In this document: positions 26,490-34,172 of the stretch, in pieces
Layout: the number at the start of each line of letters is the position of its first letter
Numbering within the stretch: the first letter of the stretch is position 1
NCBI RefSeq assembly: GCF_900101965.1
Contig: NZ_FNAP01000004.1
Coordinates: 1 to 64,000 of the forward strand
Length of the DNA stretch: 64,000 nucleotides
Source of the DNA: Rhodospira trueperi
GTDB taxonomy: Bacteria; Pseudomonadota; Alphaproteobacteria; Rhodospirillales; Rhodospirillaceae
Direction: 5' to 3'
Notes under the pieces: generated by a model
Told to the model about the DNA's origin: nothing
The model's input: the letters and a program-made list of their open reading frames with translations, nothing else
Databases searched by the model: none
Made by a program: the position numbers and the translations under genes

Positions 26490-27131
26490 ATGGAAGGCGT
26501 GCGCTATAGGGTCGATCATGATGGCGGGCTGTGGCGCTCGGACGGGTGCCGCCTGGACCCCTGGATGTGGATGTGGCGGCCTGCCGACGCCGCTCCGTCG
26601 CCGGACTGGGCTGACGTTTCGCCGCGCGAGGCCGTGGCCGCCGCCCTGCGTGCCGGCGCCCGCGCCCTGCCGGTGGGCGTGATCGGCCCGCGCGAGGCCA
26701 CGCCGGCGCAGATGGAAACCGCGCGCGACCTCGGCCACCACTTGGCCACACTCGGCCTACCGGTGGTCTGTGGCGGGCGATCCGGTGTCATGGCGGCGGT
26801 TTCCGCCGGGGCGCGCGCCGCCGGTGGTCTGACCATCGGCATCCTACCGGACACCACCTGGCGCACGGCCAATCGCGATATCGTGGTGCCGCTGGCGACC
26901 GGCCTGGGCGAGGTGCGCAATGCCGTCATCGCCCGGGCCTCTCTGGTCCTGGTTGCCATCGGCGGCTCGTACGGGACCCTGACGGAGATCGCCTACGGCC
27001 TGCACTTCGGCAAGACCGTGATCGGCCTGGAGGAGCCGCCCGATGTGTCGGGCGTGGTTCCCGTCGGGTCCGTTTCGGAGGCCGTCGCGCGGGTGGCGGA
27101 GTCGCTCCTGATGCTCCCCGATATGTCATAA
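26490..27131 (+). CDS. LOG/TIGR00725-family Rossmann protein
   Basis: This 213-residue protein has the LOG-fold nucleotide-binding pattern. A first loop GGRSGVMAAVSAGARAAGG is followed by EVRNAVIARASLVLVAIGG and SYGTLTEIAYGL, a variant of the PGGxGTxxE motif. LOG-family members include cytokinin-activating phosphoribohydrolases and nucleotide 5'-monophosphate hydrolases. This one is longer than typical TIGR00725 proteins, with about 50 extra N-terminal residues rich in W and D. The ATG at 26490 has an upstream ribosome site. It precedes the ABC operon by 83 bases. Its role there is unknown. Confidence 0.8.
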   Translation: MEGVRYRVDHDGGLWRSDGCRLDPWMWMWRPADAAPSPDWADVSPREAVAAALRAGARALPVGVIGPREATPAQMETARDLGHHLATLGLPVVCGGRSGVMAAVSAGARAAGGLTIGILPDTTWRTANRDIVVPLATGLGEVRNAVIARASLVLVAIGGSYGTLTEIAYGLHFGKTVIGLEEPPDVSGVVPVGSVSEAVARVAESLLMLPDMS

Positions 27132-27214
27132 AACTTACACCGTTGTGACGTGGATCTTACGCCGGGCGTTGGCTATCGTCCGGCCTTGAGATCGGACACG
27201 GAGGCGGCCCCACC

Positions 27215-28336
27215 ATGGAACTGCGGAACGTCCGGCGGTCCTTTGGCGGAACGGAAGTGCTGCGCGGAATCTCGCTCGATGTTCCGGACGGCAGCTTCAC
27301 GTCCCTGCTGGGGCCGTCCGGCTGCGGCAAGTCCACCACGCTGCGCATCATGGCCGGCCTCGACCGGCCGGACAGCGGACAGGTCCTGATGAACGGCGAG
27401 GAGGTCTCGGACCGATCAGCCACGGCCCGCAACATCGCCATGGTGTTCCAGTCCTACGCCCTCTATCCGCACCTGACCGTGGCCCAGAACATGGCCCTGC
27501 CTCTGACCATGCGTGAACTATCACGCTGGCAGCGCCTGCCCCTGGTCGGCGGCCTGCATGGCGGGACGCGCCAGACCCGACGCGCCATCCAAGCGCGCGT
27601 CGCCGCCATGGCCGCCATGCTGGACCTGACCGACCTGTTGGGCCGCAAGCCGGGCCAGTTGTCAGGCGGTCAGCAGCAGCGCGTGGCGGTCGGGCGCGCC
27701 CTGATCCGCGAGCCGTCGGTCTTTCTGCTGGATGAGCCCCTTTCCAACCTGGACGCCAAGCTGCGCACCCAGATGCGGGCCGAGCTGAGCGCCCTGCACA
27801 CGCGCACCGGGCGCAGCTTCGTCTATGTCACGCACGACCAGACCGAAGCCATCAGCATGTCCGATCAGGTCGCCCTGATGCTGGAGGGCCGCATCGCCCA
27901 GATCGGCCCGCCCCGAACCCTGTACGAGACTCCGCAAAGCCGGGCGGTGGCGGCCTTCATCGGCGATCACCCCATCAATCTGGTGCCGGTCTCGCTGGCC
28001 CCGGGACAGGCCTCCGGCGCGTTCGCGCGCTGCCGGCCGATTGGGTTGACGACGCCGCGCACCGTCGTGATCGGGCTGCGGCCGGAGCATCTGTACCTCG
28101 ACCCCGCCGGCCCGCTCGAAGGCAGGCTTGTCGGCGCCGAGTATCTGGGCGCCGAGACGGTGCTGACCCTGAAGGTCGCCGAGGATGTCGAGATCCGGGC
28201 CGTCGCCCCGGGGGACGTCACACCGCCGGCGCCGGATTCGCCCCTGCGGCTGGGCTTCGCGCCCGAGCATGTCCATGTGTTCGACGCCGACGGCGGTGAG
28301 CGGCTGGATCTTTCGCTTGAAAGGGCGGCGGCATGA
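27215..28336 (+). CDS. ABC transporter ATP-binding protein, MalK/UgpC-like
   Basis: This 373-residue ATPase has Walker A GPSGCGKS, signature LSGGQQQR, Walker B FLLDEP and H-loop VTHDQTEAI. A TOBE domain lies near residues 270-360. Between the Q-loop region and the signature it carries an insert of about 20 residues (LSRWQRLPLVGGLHGGTRQT) that most relatives lack. The ATG has a GGAGG-like site upstream. It overlaps the following permease by ATGA. Confidence 0.92.
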   Translation: MELRNVRRSFGGTEVLRGISLDVPDGSFTSLLGPSGCGKSTTLRIMAGLDRPDSGQVLMNGEEVSDRSATARNIAMVFQSYALYPHLTVAQNMALPLTMRELSRWQRLPLVGGLHGGTRQTRRAIQARVAAMAAMLDLTDLLGRKPGQLSGGQQQRVAVGRALIREPSVFLLDEPLSNLDAKLRTQMRAELSALHTRTGRSFVYVTHDQTEAISMSDQVALMLEGRIAQIGPPRTLYETPQSRAVAAFIGDHPINLVPVSLAPGQASGAFARCRPIGLTTPRTVVIGLRPEHLYLDPAGPLEGRLVGAEYLGAETVLTLKVAEDVEIRAVAPGDVTPPAPDSPLRLGFAPEHVHVFDADGGERLDLSLERAAA

Positions 28337-29235
28337 TGGGCGGGGCGCGCGCCTGGCGGGAGGGTCTGACGACCCTGTGGCTGGTCGGTCCCGCCACCCT
28401 GGCCATGACGGTCCTGATCTTCGTGCCGGTCGCGCTGGTGGCGATGCTGTCGTTCACCGACTATCAGTTCGGCGCCCGGACGTTCAACTGGATCGGGCTA
28501 CAGAACTTCGCCGACATGGTGTCCAGCCCGCTGGGCCGACGCGCCATCGTCAACACCCTGATCTATGCCGCCGTCGTCATTCCGTTTTCCATCATTCTGG
28601 CGTTGCTGGTGGCGCTGGGGCTGCACCGGCTTGCGCGGCGGGCGGGCTGGCTGTCGAACACACTGCGCGCGGTCTACTTCCTGCCCGTGGCGGCGACGCT
28701 GGTGGCCATGGCCATCGCTTGGCAGATGCTGCTGCATCCGACCATCGGTCCGGTCAATACCGCCCTGGTCGCCCTGGGGCTGCCGCGTCAGGACTGGCTG
28801 TCGGATCGCGGACTGGTGCTCTACACCCTGGCCGCGATCGGCATCTGGCAGTCGGTCGGCTACAACATGGTCCTGTTCCTGGCCGGTCTGTCCGCTATTC
28901 CCGCCTCGCTGTACGAGGCCGCCACGGTGGACGGGGCCGAGCGCCCTTGGGAACGCTTCTGGACCGTCACCTGGCCGATGCTGGGGCCGACCACCCTGTT
29001 TGTCACCGTGATTACGGCGACCACGGCCTTCCGCGTGTTCGAAACGGTCGCCACCCTGACCAAGGGGGGGCCGGCGTTCGCCTCCGACACGCTGGTCTAT
29101 GCGCTCTACCGAGAGGGCTTCGTCTATTTCAAGGCGGGCTATGCCAGCGCCATCACGGTCGTCTTTTTCATCTTCGTGCTACTGTTCACGGCGCTGAAGT
29201 TCCGGGTCCTGGAATCGCGGGTGCACTACCGATGA
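28333..29235 (+). CDS. ABC transporter permease, UgpA/MalF-like
   Basis: This 300-residue permease has six transmembrane segments. Its EAA loop reads SLYEAATVDGAERPWERFWT. Two consecutive ATG codons (28333 and 28336) are possible starts and both overlap the end of the ATPase gene. The C-terminus ends ESRVHYR, typical of the family. It pairs with the MalG-like permease that follows. Confidence 0.92.
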   Translation: MMGGARAWREGLTTLWLVGPATLAMTVLIFVPVALVAMLSFTDYQFGARTFNWIGLQNFADMVSSPLGRRAIVNTLIYAAVVIPFSIILALLVALGLHRLARRAGWLSNTLRAVYFLPVAATLVAMAIAWQMLLHPTIGPVNTALVALGLPRQDWLSDRGLVLYTLAAIGIWQSVGYNMVLFLAGLSAIPASLYEAATVDGAERPWERFWTVTWPMLGPTTLFVTVITATTAFRVFETVATLTKGGPAFASDTLVYALYREGFVYFKAGYASAITVVFFIFVLLFTALKFRVLESRVHYR

Positions 29236-30062
29236 AACGCAGCGTTACCGGAACGGATACGCTTGCGCTGGTCGGGTTGCTGTTGGGCGCCGCCGTGGTG
29301 TTGCTTCCGTTCGTCTGGATGGTTTCGCTGTCACTCAAGCCGGCCGACGAGATCTTCACCCGCGGCGTCGACCTGCTGCCCAGCCGGTTGGAATGGCAGA
29401 ACTACGTCGATGCCTTCACCCAGGTTGATCTGGCCCGCTATCTGATGAACGGCGTCATCGTCTGCGGCGGCATCCTGGTGTTCCAGACGCTGTTCGCGGT
29501 GCCCTGCGCCTTCGCGCTGGCGCATCGGCGTTTCGTCGGTCGGCAGGTCATCTTCGGCTTGGTGTTGGCCGGCCTGCTGGTGCCGTTCCACGTCACCGCC
29601 ATCCCGATCTTCCTCGGGCTGGCCGAACTGCGCCTGATCAACACCTATACCGCCTTGATTGCGCCGTTCGTGGCGTCGGTCTTCGGCATCTTCCTGTTCC
29701 GCCAGTTCATGGCCCGCCTGCCGGCCGACCTGTTCGACGCCGCGCGGGTGGACGGCCTGTCGGAAACCGCCATCGTCTGGCGCATCGCCTTTCCCCTGGC
29801 CATGCCGGCGGCGACCGCGTTCGCGGTCTTTTCCGTCACGGCGCACTGGAACGACTTGTTCTGGCCGCTGATCGTGGTGACGGATCCCGATCTGGCGACT
29901 CCGCCGCGTGGCATCGTGTTCTTCCGCGATGCCGAAGCCGGAGACAACGTTGGTCCGCTGATGGCTGCCGCCGTCATCGTCACGGCCCCCCTCATTGCCG
30001 GGTTCCTGCTGGCGCAGCGCACCTTCACGCGCGGCATCGCCGCTGGGGGGCTGCGCGGCTGA
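29232..30062 (+). CDS. ABC transporter permease, MalG/UgpE-like
   Basis: This 276-residue permease has six transmembrane segments. Its EAA loop reads DLFDAARVDGLSETAIVWRI. The ATG at 29232 overlaps the UgpA-like stop. The C-terminus ends FTRGIAAGGLRG. A 95-base gap without a strong hairpin leads to the binding-protein gene, which in this operon is last rather than first. Confidence 0.92.
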   Translation: MKRSVTGTDTLALVGLLLGAAVVLLPFVWMVSLSLKPADEIFTRGVDLLPSRLEWQNYVDAFTQVDLARYLMNGVIVCGGILVFQTLFAVPCAFALAHRRFVGRQVIFGLVLAGLLVPFHVTAIPIFLGLAELRLINTYTALIAPFVASVFGIFLFRQFMARLPADLFDAARVDGLSETAIVWRIAFPLAMPAATAFAVFSVTAHWNDLFWPLIVVTDPDLATPPRGIVFFRDAEAGDNVGPLMAAAVIVTAPLIAGFLLAQRTFTRGIAAGGLRG

Positions 30063-30157
30063 TCCGGCCCACCAAGAAGCGCGCCCACGCGCCTCGAACC
30101 GTCCCTGCCCAAAGCACGTCCGACCGACCCCCATCGAACAGAACCGGAGACCCCGTC

Positions 30158-31411
30158 ATGAGACTTCTCGCCACCGCCACGGCCCTGATGCTGACCGTGG
30201 GCACCGCCCAGGCGGAAACCCAGGTCCGCGTGCATTACGCCATCCCGACCATCTGGGCGGACGTGCAGCAGATGCTGGCCGATGCCTTCATGGAAGCCAA
30301 CCCGGACATCGAAATCGTGATCGATGGTCCTGCGGAAAGCTATGCCGAAGGCGTTCAGCGCCTGTTGCGTGAGAGCGTCGCCGGCACCCTGCCCGACGTC
30401 GCCTTCGTCGGTCTGAACCGCTGGCGCATCCTGGAAGACCGCGGCCTGACCCAGCCGCTGGATCCGTTCATCGAGGACGAAGCCGCGTTCGAGGCCGCCG
30501 GCTACACCGGCGCGCTGCGCTCGCTGGGCCAGTACCAGGGCCAGCAGCACGCCCTCGCCACCTCGGCGTCCACCCTGGTCATGTACGTCAACCCCGATCT
30601 GGTGGAACAGGCCGGCGGCTCGATGGACGACTTCCCGACCACCTTCGACGGCGTCATCGAACTGGCCGCCAAGATCGACGCCCTGGGCGACACCATCGAC
30701 GGCATCTGGATCGGCCGCCACGACTGGCGCTTCCAGTCCCTGCTGGGATCCTACGGCGGGCGTCCCATGACCGAGGACGAGAGCGACATCACCTTCGACC
30801 AGCCGGCCGGCATCGCCGCTGCCGAGCTTTATGCCCGCTTCGTCGACGAAGGCGGCATGAAGACCTATGGTCAGGACCAGGCCCGTCAGGCCTATCCGGC
30901 CGGCACCATCGGCATCATGATGGAAAGCTCGTCGCTGATGACGCGCTTCATTGAGGCCGCTGGCGATGGCTTCGATGTCACCGTGAAGGCCCTGCCGGTG
31001 GCGGCCGAGGACCCCTCGACCGTTTACTTCCCGACCGGGGGGTCGGCCATCGTCATGCTGAGCGAGGATCCCGAGGTTCAGAAGGCCGCCTGGGACTACA
31101 TCACGTTCGTCACCGGCCCCGAAGGCGCCCGGCTGGTCGTGCAGAACACCGGCTATGCCCCGACAAACGCCCTGGTCCTGGAGGATGACGCCTATCTCGG
31201 CGACTTCTACAAGGACAACCCCAACGCCTTCGTCGCCCATCAGCAGGTCGCCAATTATGCCGGCCCCTGGTATGCCTATCCGGGCGCGGAGGGCGTCGCC
31301 GTCACCGACCTGATCGCCGCCGCCCTGGTGGAGATCACCGAGGGCGCCGATCCCGAAACAACCATCAAGGACCTGGCCGAGACCGTGCGCGGTGAACTGG
31401 GCATGAAATAA
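30158..31411 (+). CDS. ABC transporter substrate-binding protein, family 1
   Basis: This 417-residue periplasmic protein has a short signal peptide (about residues 1-20, ending AQAE). Family-1 sugar/polyol binding is inferred from HYAIPTIWADVQQMLADAF, PDVAFVGLNRWRIL and the C-terminal TGGSAIVMLSEDPEVQKAAW. The ATG has CCGGAGA upstream. A strong hairpin follows at 31439. The sugar is unknown; the DeoR-family regulator suggests a compound that is phosphorylated after uptake. Confidence 0.92.
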   Translation: MRLLATATALMLTVGTAQAETQVRVHYAIPTIWADVQQMLADAFMEANPDIEIVIDGPAESYAEGVQRLLRESVAGTLPDVAFVGLNRWRILEDRGLTQPLDPFIEDEAAFEAAGYTGALRSLGQYQGQQHALATSASTLVMYVNPDLVEQAGGSMDDFPTTFDGVIELAAKIDALGDTIDGIWIGRHDWRFQSLLGSYGGRPMTEDESDITFDQPAGIAAAELYARFVDEGGMKTYGQDQARQAYPAGTIGIMMESSSLMTRFIEAAGDGFDVTVKALPVAAEDPSTVYFPTGGSAIVMLSEDPEVQKAAWDYITFVTGPEGARLVVQNTGYAPTNALVLEDDAYLGDFYKDNPNAFVAHQQVANYAGPWYAYPGAEGVAVTDLIAAALVEITEGADPETTIKDLAETVRGELGMK

Positions 31412-31438
31412 CATCCGAGGCCCACCGCTTCGCCATTC

Positions 31439-31471
31439 ACCCCGCGCCATTCCCAGGCAATGGCGCGGGGT
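31439..31471 (+). terminator. Terminator-like hairpin after the fourth ABC operon
   Basis: ACCCCGCGCCATT (31439-31451) pairs perfectly with its inverse at 31459-31471, giving a 13-bp stem with a 7-base loop. It lies 27 bases after the binding-protein stop. It has no T-tract, so its strength as a terminator is uncertain. Confidence 0.65.
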
Positions 31472-32045
31472 CCCGCCGATGTGCCGGGAGCCGCTTATCG
31501 GTGTCAGGTCCATGACGGCCGCCATCACGGACCGGCTGCCGCGCAAGACCAGAAGTCGCTGGCTGCGTCTTGAACAACGACCGAAGAACGATGTGATGGC
31601 CGACCTTGCCAATCAACCCGGCAGACATGGGGCGGTTCGATCCTCTCAAACTCTGGAGCCTCCGGCAAACCCGGGGCGGTTCAATTCGCTGATGAGGACC
31701 AGGGCACAGCGCACGGTCTCGCGATAGTGACGCAGCCCCTGGTTAAGTGGTCCGGGTTGAGGTCGAGGCCGCGTGATGGTGCGGCCGGCGGGGGGCGGCG
31801 GGTCGGGACCCTGTTCCCCGCGGGATGACATGTTTCTGCCACAAAGCCGCGTGTGGATGACCATTATCGTGACATAGAGTGGGGCCTTACTCTGCTGTTT
31901 GCGAAGGGCCCTTTCCGTGCAGGTCGATGGCGGACATCCGTACCGCCCATGACGATCCGACCGCACGATCAAGCTCGTTCGCCGCGATGTCATCGATCTG
32001 GCCGTCGCCTCCGTCGGCCGCTAGGCGCCTGGAGTCCTCCCCAAC
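31472..32045. other. Intergenic stretch with an insertion-element end, no gene
   Basis: This stretch holds the IS3-type end at 31658 and presumably the promoter of the opgG-like gene. Frames such as 31479-31727 have no recognisable domain. Nothing resembling orfB of an IS3 element was found inside the left part, so only the end seems to survive. Confidence 0.5.
31658..31683 (-). repeat. IS3-type right terminal inverted repeat
   Basis: Read on the minus strand, the 26 bases begin TGAACCGCCCCGGG, a typical IS3-family end. They match the end at 3464-3489 at 23 of 26 positions, in opposite orientation, 28 kb apart. The orientation is that of a right end. No transposase remnant is recognised beside it. 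Confidence 0.55.
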
Positions 32046-33644
32046 ATGTCGCCCGGTCCCGCTTTCTTTTGTGGTGGTAAGAATATCCCCCGGCGTGCGG
32101 TCCTGTCAGGGATTGCCGGTCTGGCCGGGGCGGCCGGCGGTGCGTTTTTGCCGTTGCCTTTGGCCCATGCCCAGGACGCGGATGGTTTCTTCGCGCGTCT
32201 GACGGATCGGGCGGCCCGCCGCGCGGCGACCCCCTACGATCCGTCGGCCAAGGACATCCCGCAGGCGTTGGCGGACTTGAGCTACGACGCCTTGCGCGAC
32301 ATCCGGTTCGACCCCCGTCAGGCCATCTGGAGAGGCGAGACGCCGTTCGAGATCCAGCTTCTGCACCTGGGTCGCTACCTGCGGACGCCGGTTCGTGTTC
32401 ACACCGTCGAGAACGGGCGCGCGACTCCGCACGCATACCGTCCCGACCTGTTCAGCTACGGTCGGACAGGCCTGGACCCGGAGACGTTCGGTGATCTCGG
32501 GTTTTCCGGGCTGCGGGTCCACCACGCCCTCAACGATCCCGCCGTCATGGATGAGTTGATCGTGTTCCAGGGCGCCAGCTATTTCCGCGCCCTCTGCGCC
32601 GGGGCCGTCTATGGCCTGTCGGCGCGCGGTGTCGCGGTCAACACCGCCCGTCCGGAGGGCGAGGAGTTCCCCGGCTTCACTGACCTTTACGTGGAACGGC
32701 CGACGGCTGCGGCCCAGTCCATCGTGCTGTACGCCCTGCTCGACGGCCCGTCGCTGGCGGGCGCCTACCGGTTCGAGGTCACACCGGGGACCACGACCGT
32801 GACGTCCGTCCAAGCCCGGCTGTTCGCGCGCCGGCCGGTGGAACAGCTGGGAATCGGGGCGTTGACCAGCATGTTCGACTTCGCGCCGATCGACCGGGTC
32901 GGCGTCGACGACTTCCGGCCACGGGTTCATGATTCGCAGGGGCTCGGCATGCAGACCCGATCCGGGGAGTGGCTGTGGCGACCCCTCAACAATCCTGATC
33001 GCCTTGAGGTGAACGTGTTCCGGTTTGTCGATCCGGCCGGGTTCGGATTGATGCAGCGGGTGCGCCGCTTTGATCGCTATCAGGACCTTGAAGCCCGATA
33101 CCATCAGCGGCCCAGTGCCTGGGTCAGTCCGCGGGGTCCGTGGGGAGAGGGCGAGGTCATTTTGGTCGAGATTCCGACACCGGATGAGACCAATGATAAC
33201 ATCGTGGCGTTCTGGAAACCGGCCGTGCCCTTCGAGCCGGGTCGGCCGGTGTCGCTGGACTACGACATCCAGTGGACGCTGGACGGACCGAAACCCGATC
33301 TGGCCTGGTGCCTCGACACGGCGGCCGGTCATTACGGCCTGCCTTCGACGGAGCTGGACGACACCACGCGTCGGCTTGGTCGCAAATGGGTGATCGATTT
33401 CGTCGAGGGCCCGCTGCGCACCCTCAGAACGGCCGAGGATGTCGCGGTGATCACATCCGCCGACTGGGGCCGGGTCGAGGGGGTGGCGCATGTTCTGAAC
33501 CCGGACACGGGCGGGGTGCGAGTCTTTCTGGACACGATGGCCAAAGGGGCCGGCCCCATGAACCTGCGGTGCCATCTGGCCCGTGACGGAGCGCCCGTCT
33601 CCGAAACCTGGACCATGCAATGGCGTCCGCCTGCAGCCGCTTGA
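32046..33644 (+). CDS. opgG: Periplasmic glucan biosynthesis protein OpgG/OpgD
   Basis: This 532-residue periplasmic protein of the MdoG family is needed to make osmoregulated periplasmic glucans. Family segments include YDALRDIRFDPRQAIWRG, SYFRALCAGAVYGLSARG and the C-terminal WTMQWRPP. The N-terminus carries a twin-arginine-type signal, PRRAVLSGIAGLAGAA, as in OpgD. The length lies between OpgG (about 511) and OpgD (about 551) of Escherichia coli. A small membrane protein gene and opgH follow in the same direction. Which of the two paralogs it matches cannot be settled here. Confidence 0.92.
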   Translation: MSPGPAFFCGGKNIPRRAVLSGIAGLAGAAGGAFLPLPLAHAQDADGFFARLTDRAARRAATPYDPSAKDIPQALADLSYDALRDIRFDPRQAIWRGETPFEIQLLHLGRYLRTPVRVHTVENGRATPHAYRPDLFSYGRTGLDPETFGDLGFSGLRVHHALNDPAVMDELIVFQGASYFRALCAGAVYGLSARGVAVNTARPEGEEFPGFTDLYVERPTAAAQSIVLYALLDGPSLAGAYRFEVTPGTTTVTSVQARLFARRPVEQLGIGALTSMFDFAPIDRVGVDDFRPRVHDSQGLGMQTRSGEWLWRPLNNPDRLEVNVFRFVDPAGFGLMQRVRRFDRYQDLEARYHQRPSAWVSPRGPWGEGEVILVEIPTPDETNDNIVAFWKPAVPFEPGRPVSLDYDIQWTLDGPKPDLAWCLDTAAGHYGLPSTELDDTTRRLGRKWVIDFVEGPLRTLRTAEDVAVITSADWGRVEGVAHVLNPDTGGVRVFLDTMAKGAGPMNLRCHLARDGAPVSETWTMQWRPPAAA

Positions 33645-33661
33645 GGGGGAAGATCGAACTG

Positions 33662-34093
33662 ATGATGCCGCTTTCGCCCCTAGGTTTGGACATTCTGCTC
33701 GCCGAGAAGGCCCGGACCTACCTGACCGCCGCGCATCACATGGATACGGCGGCCGCCGATCCTATCGCCCGACAGGCCGCCTGGCGGGTGATGGCCGGGC
33801 TGAGACCGTCCCGAGTCCAGCGGGCTTTCCCCATCGTTGTTGGTGTGGCACGTCATATGGCGCTGGCCTTGCCGAGCCCTGATGGGGCCGCGGTTCGGCC
33901 GCCGATCGCCACGCGGTGCGGCCGGCCGATGCAGAGGCAACCCCTCGACCCCCTGACCCTCGAAGAGCTGAAGGATCATTCGCGCCAGCGTGGTCGCTGG
34001 CTGGTTGGACGCCTACCGCGCATGCGCTCCCTGGTCTGGGGGCTGACGGTGGCGGCGATTTCCGTGGTCCTTTTGCCCGGGATGACGCACTGA
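33662..34093 (+). CDS. Small hypothetical membrane protein between opgG and opgH
   Basis: This 143-residue protein matches no family I know. It is soluble-like for about 110 residues, rich in Arg and Ala, and ends with a single hydrophobic segment (SLVWGLTVAAISVVLLPGM) that could anchor it. The ATG at 33662 follows GAGGGGGA; an earlier ATG at 33620 inside opgG lacks a ribosome site. It starts 17 bases after opgG and lies 79 bases before opgH. The position suggests a role in glucan synthesis or in regulating OpgH. Confidence 0.65.
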   Translation: MMPLSPLGLDILLAEKARTYLTAAHHMDTAAADPIARQAAWRVMAGLRPSRVQRAFPIVVGVARHMALALPSPDGAAVRPPIATRCGRPMQRQPLDPLTLEELKDHSRQRGRWLVGRLPRMRSLVWGLTVAAISVVLLPGMTH

Positions 34094-34172
34094 CGCGCGG
34101 CCGTTGCGAGACAGCCTCTCCGCACGGGAGAGCGGCTCAAGCGGTCTGTTCGGGCTCACGGAGGAGCCGACC

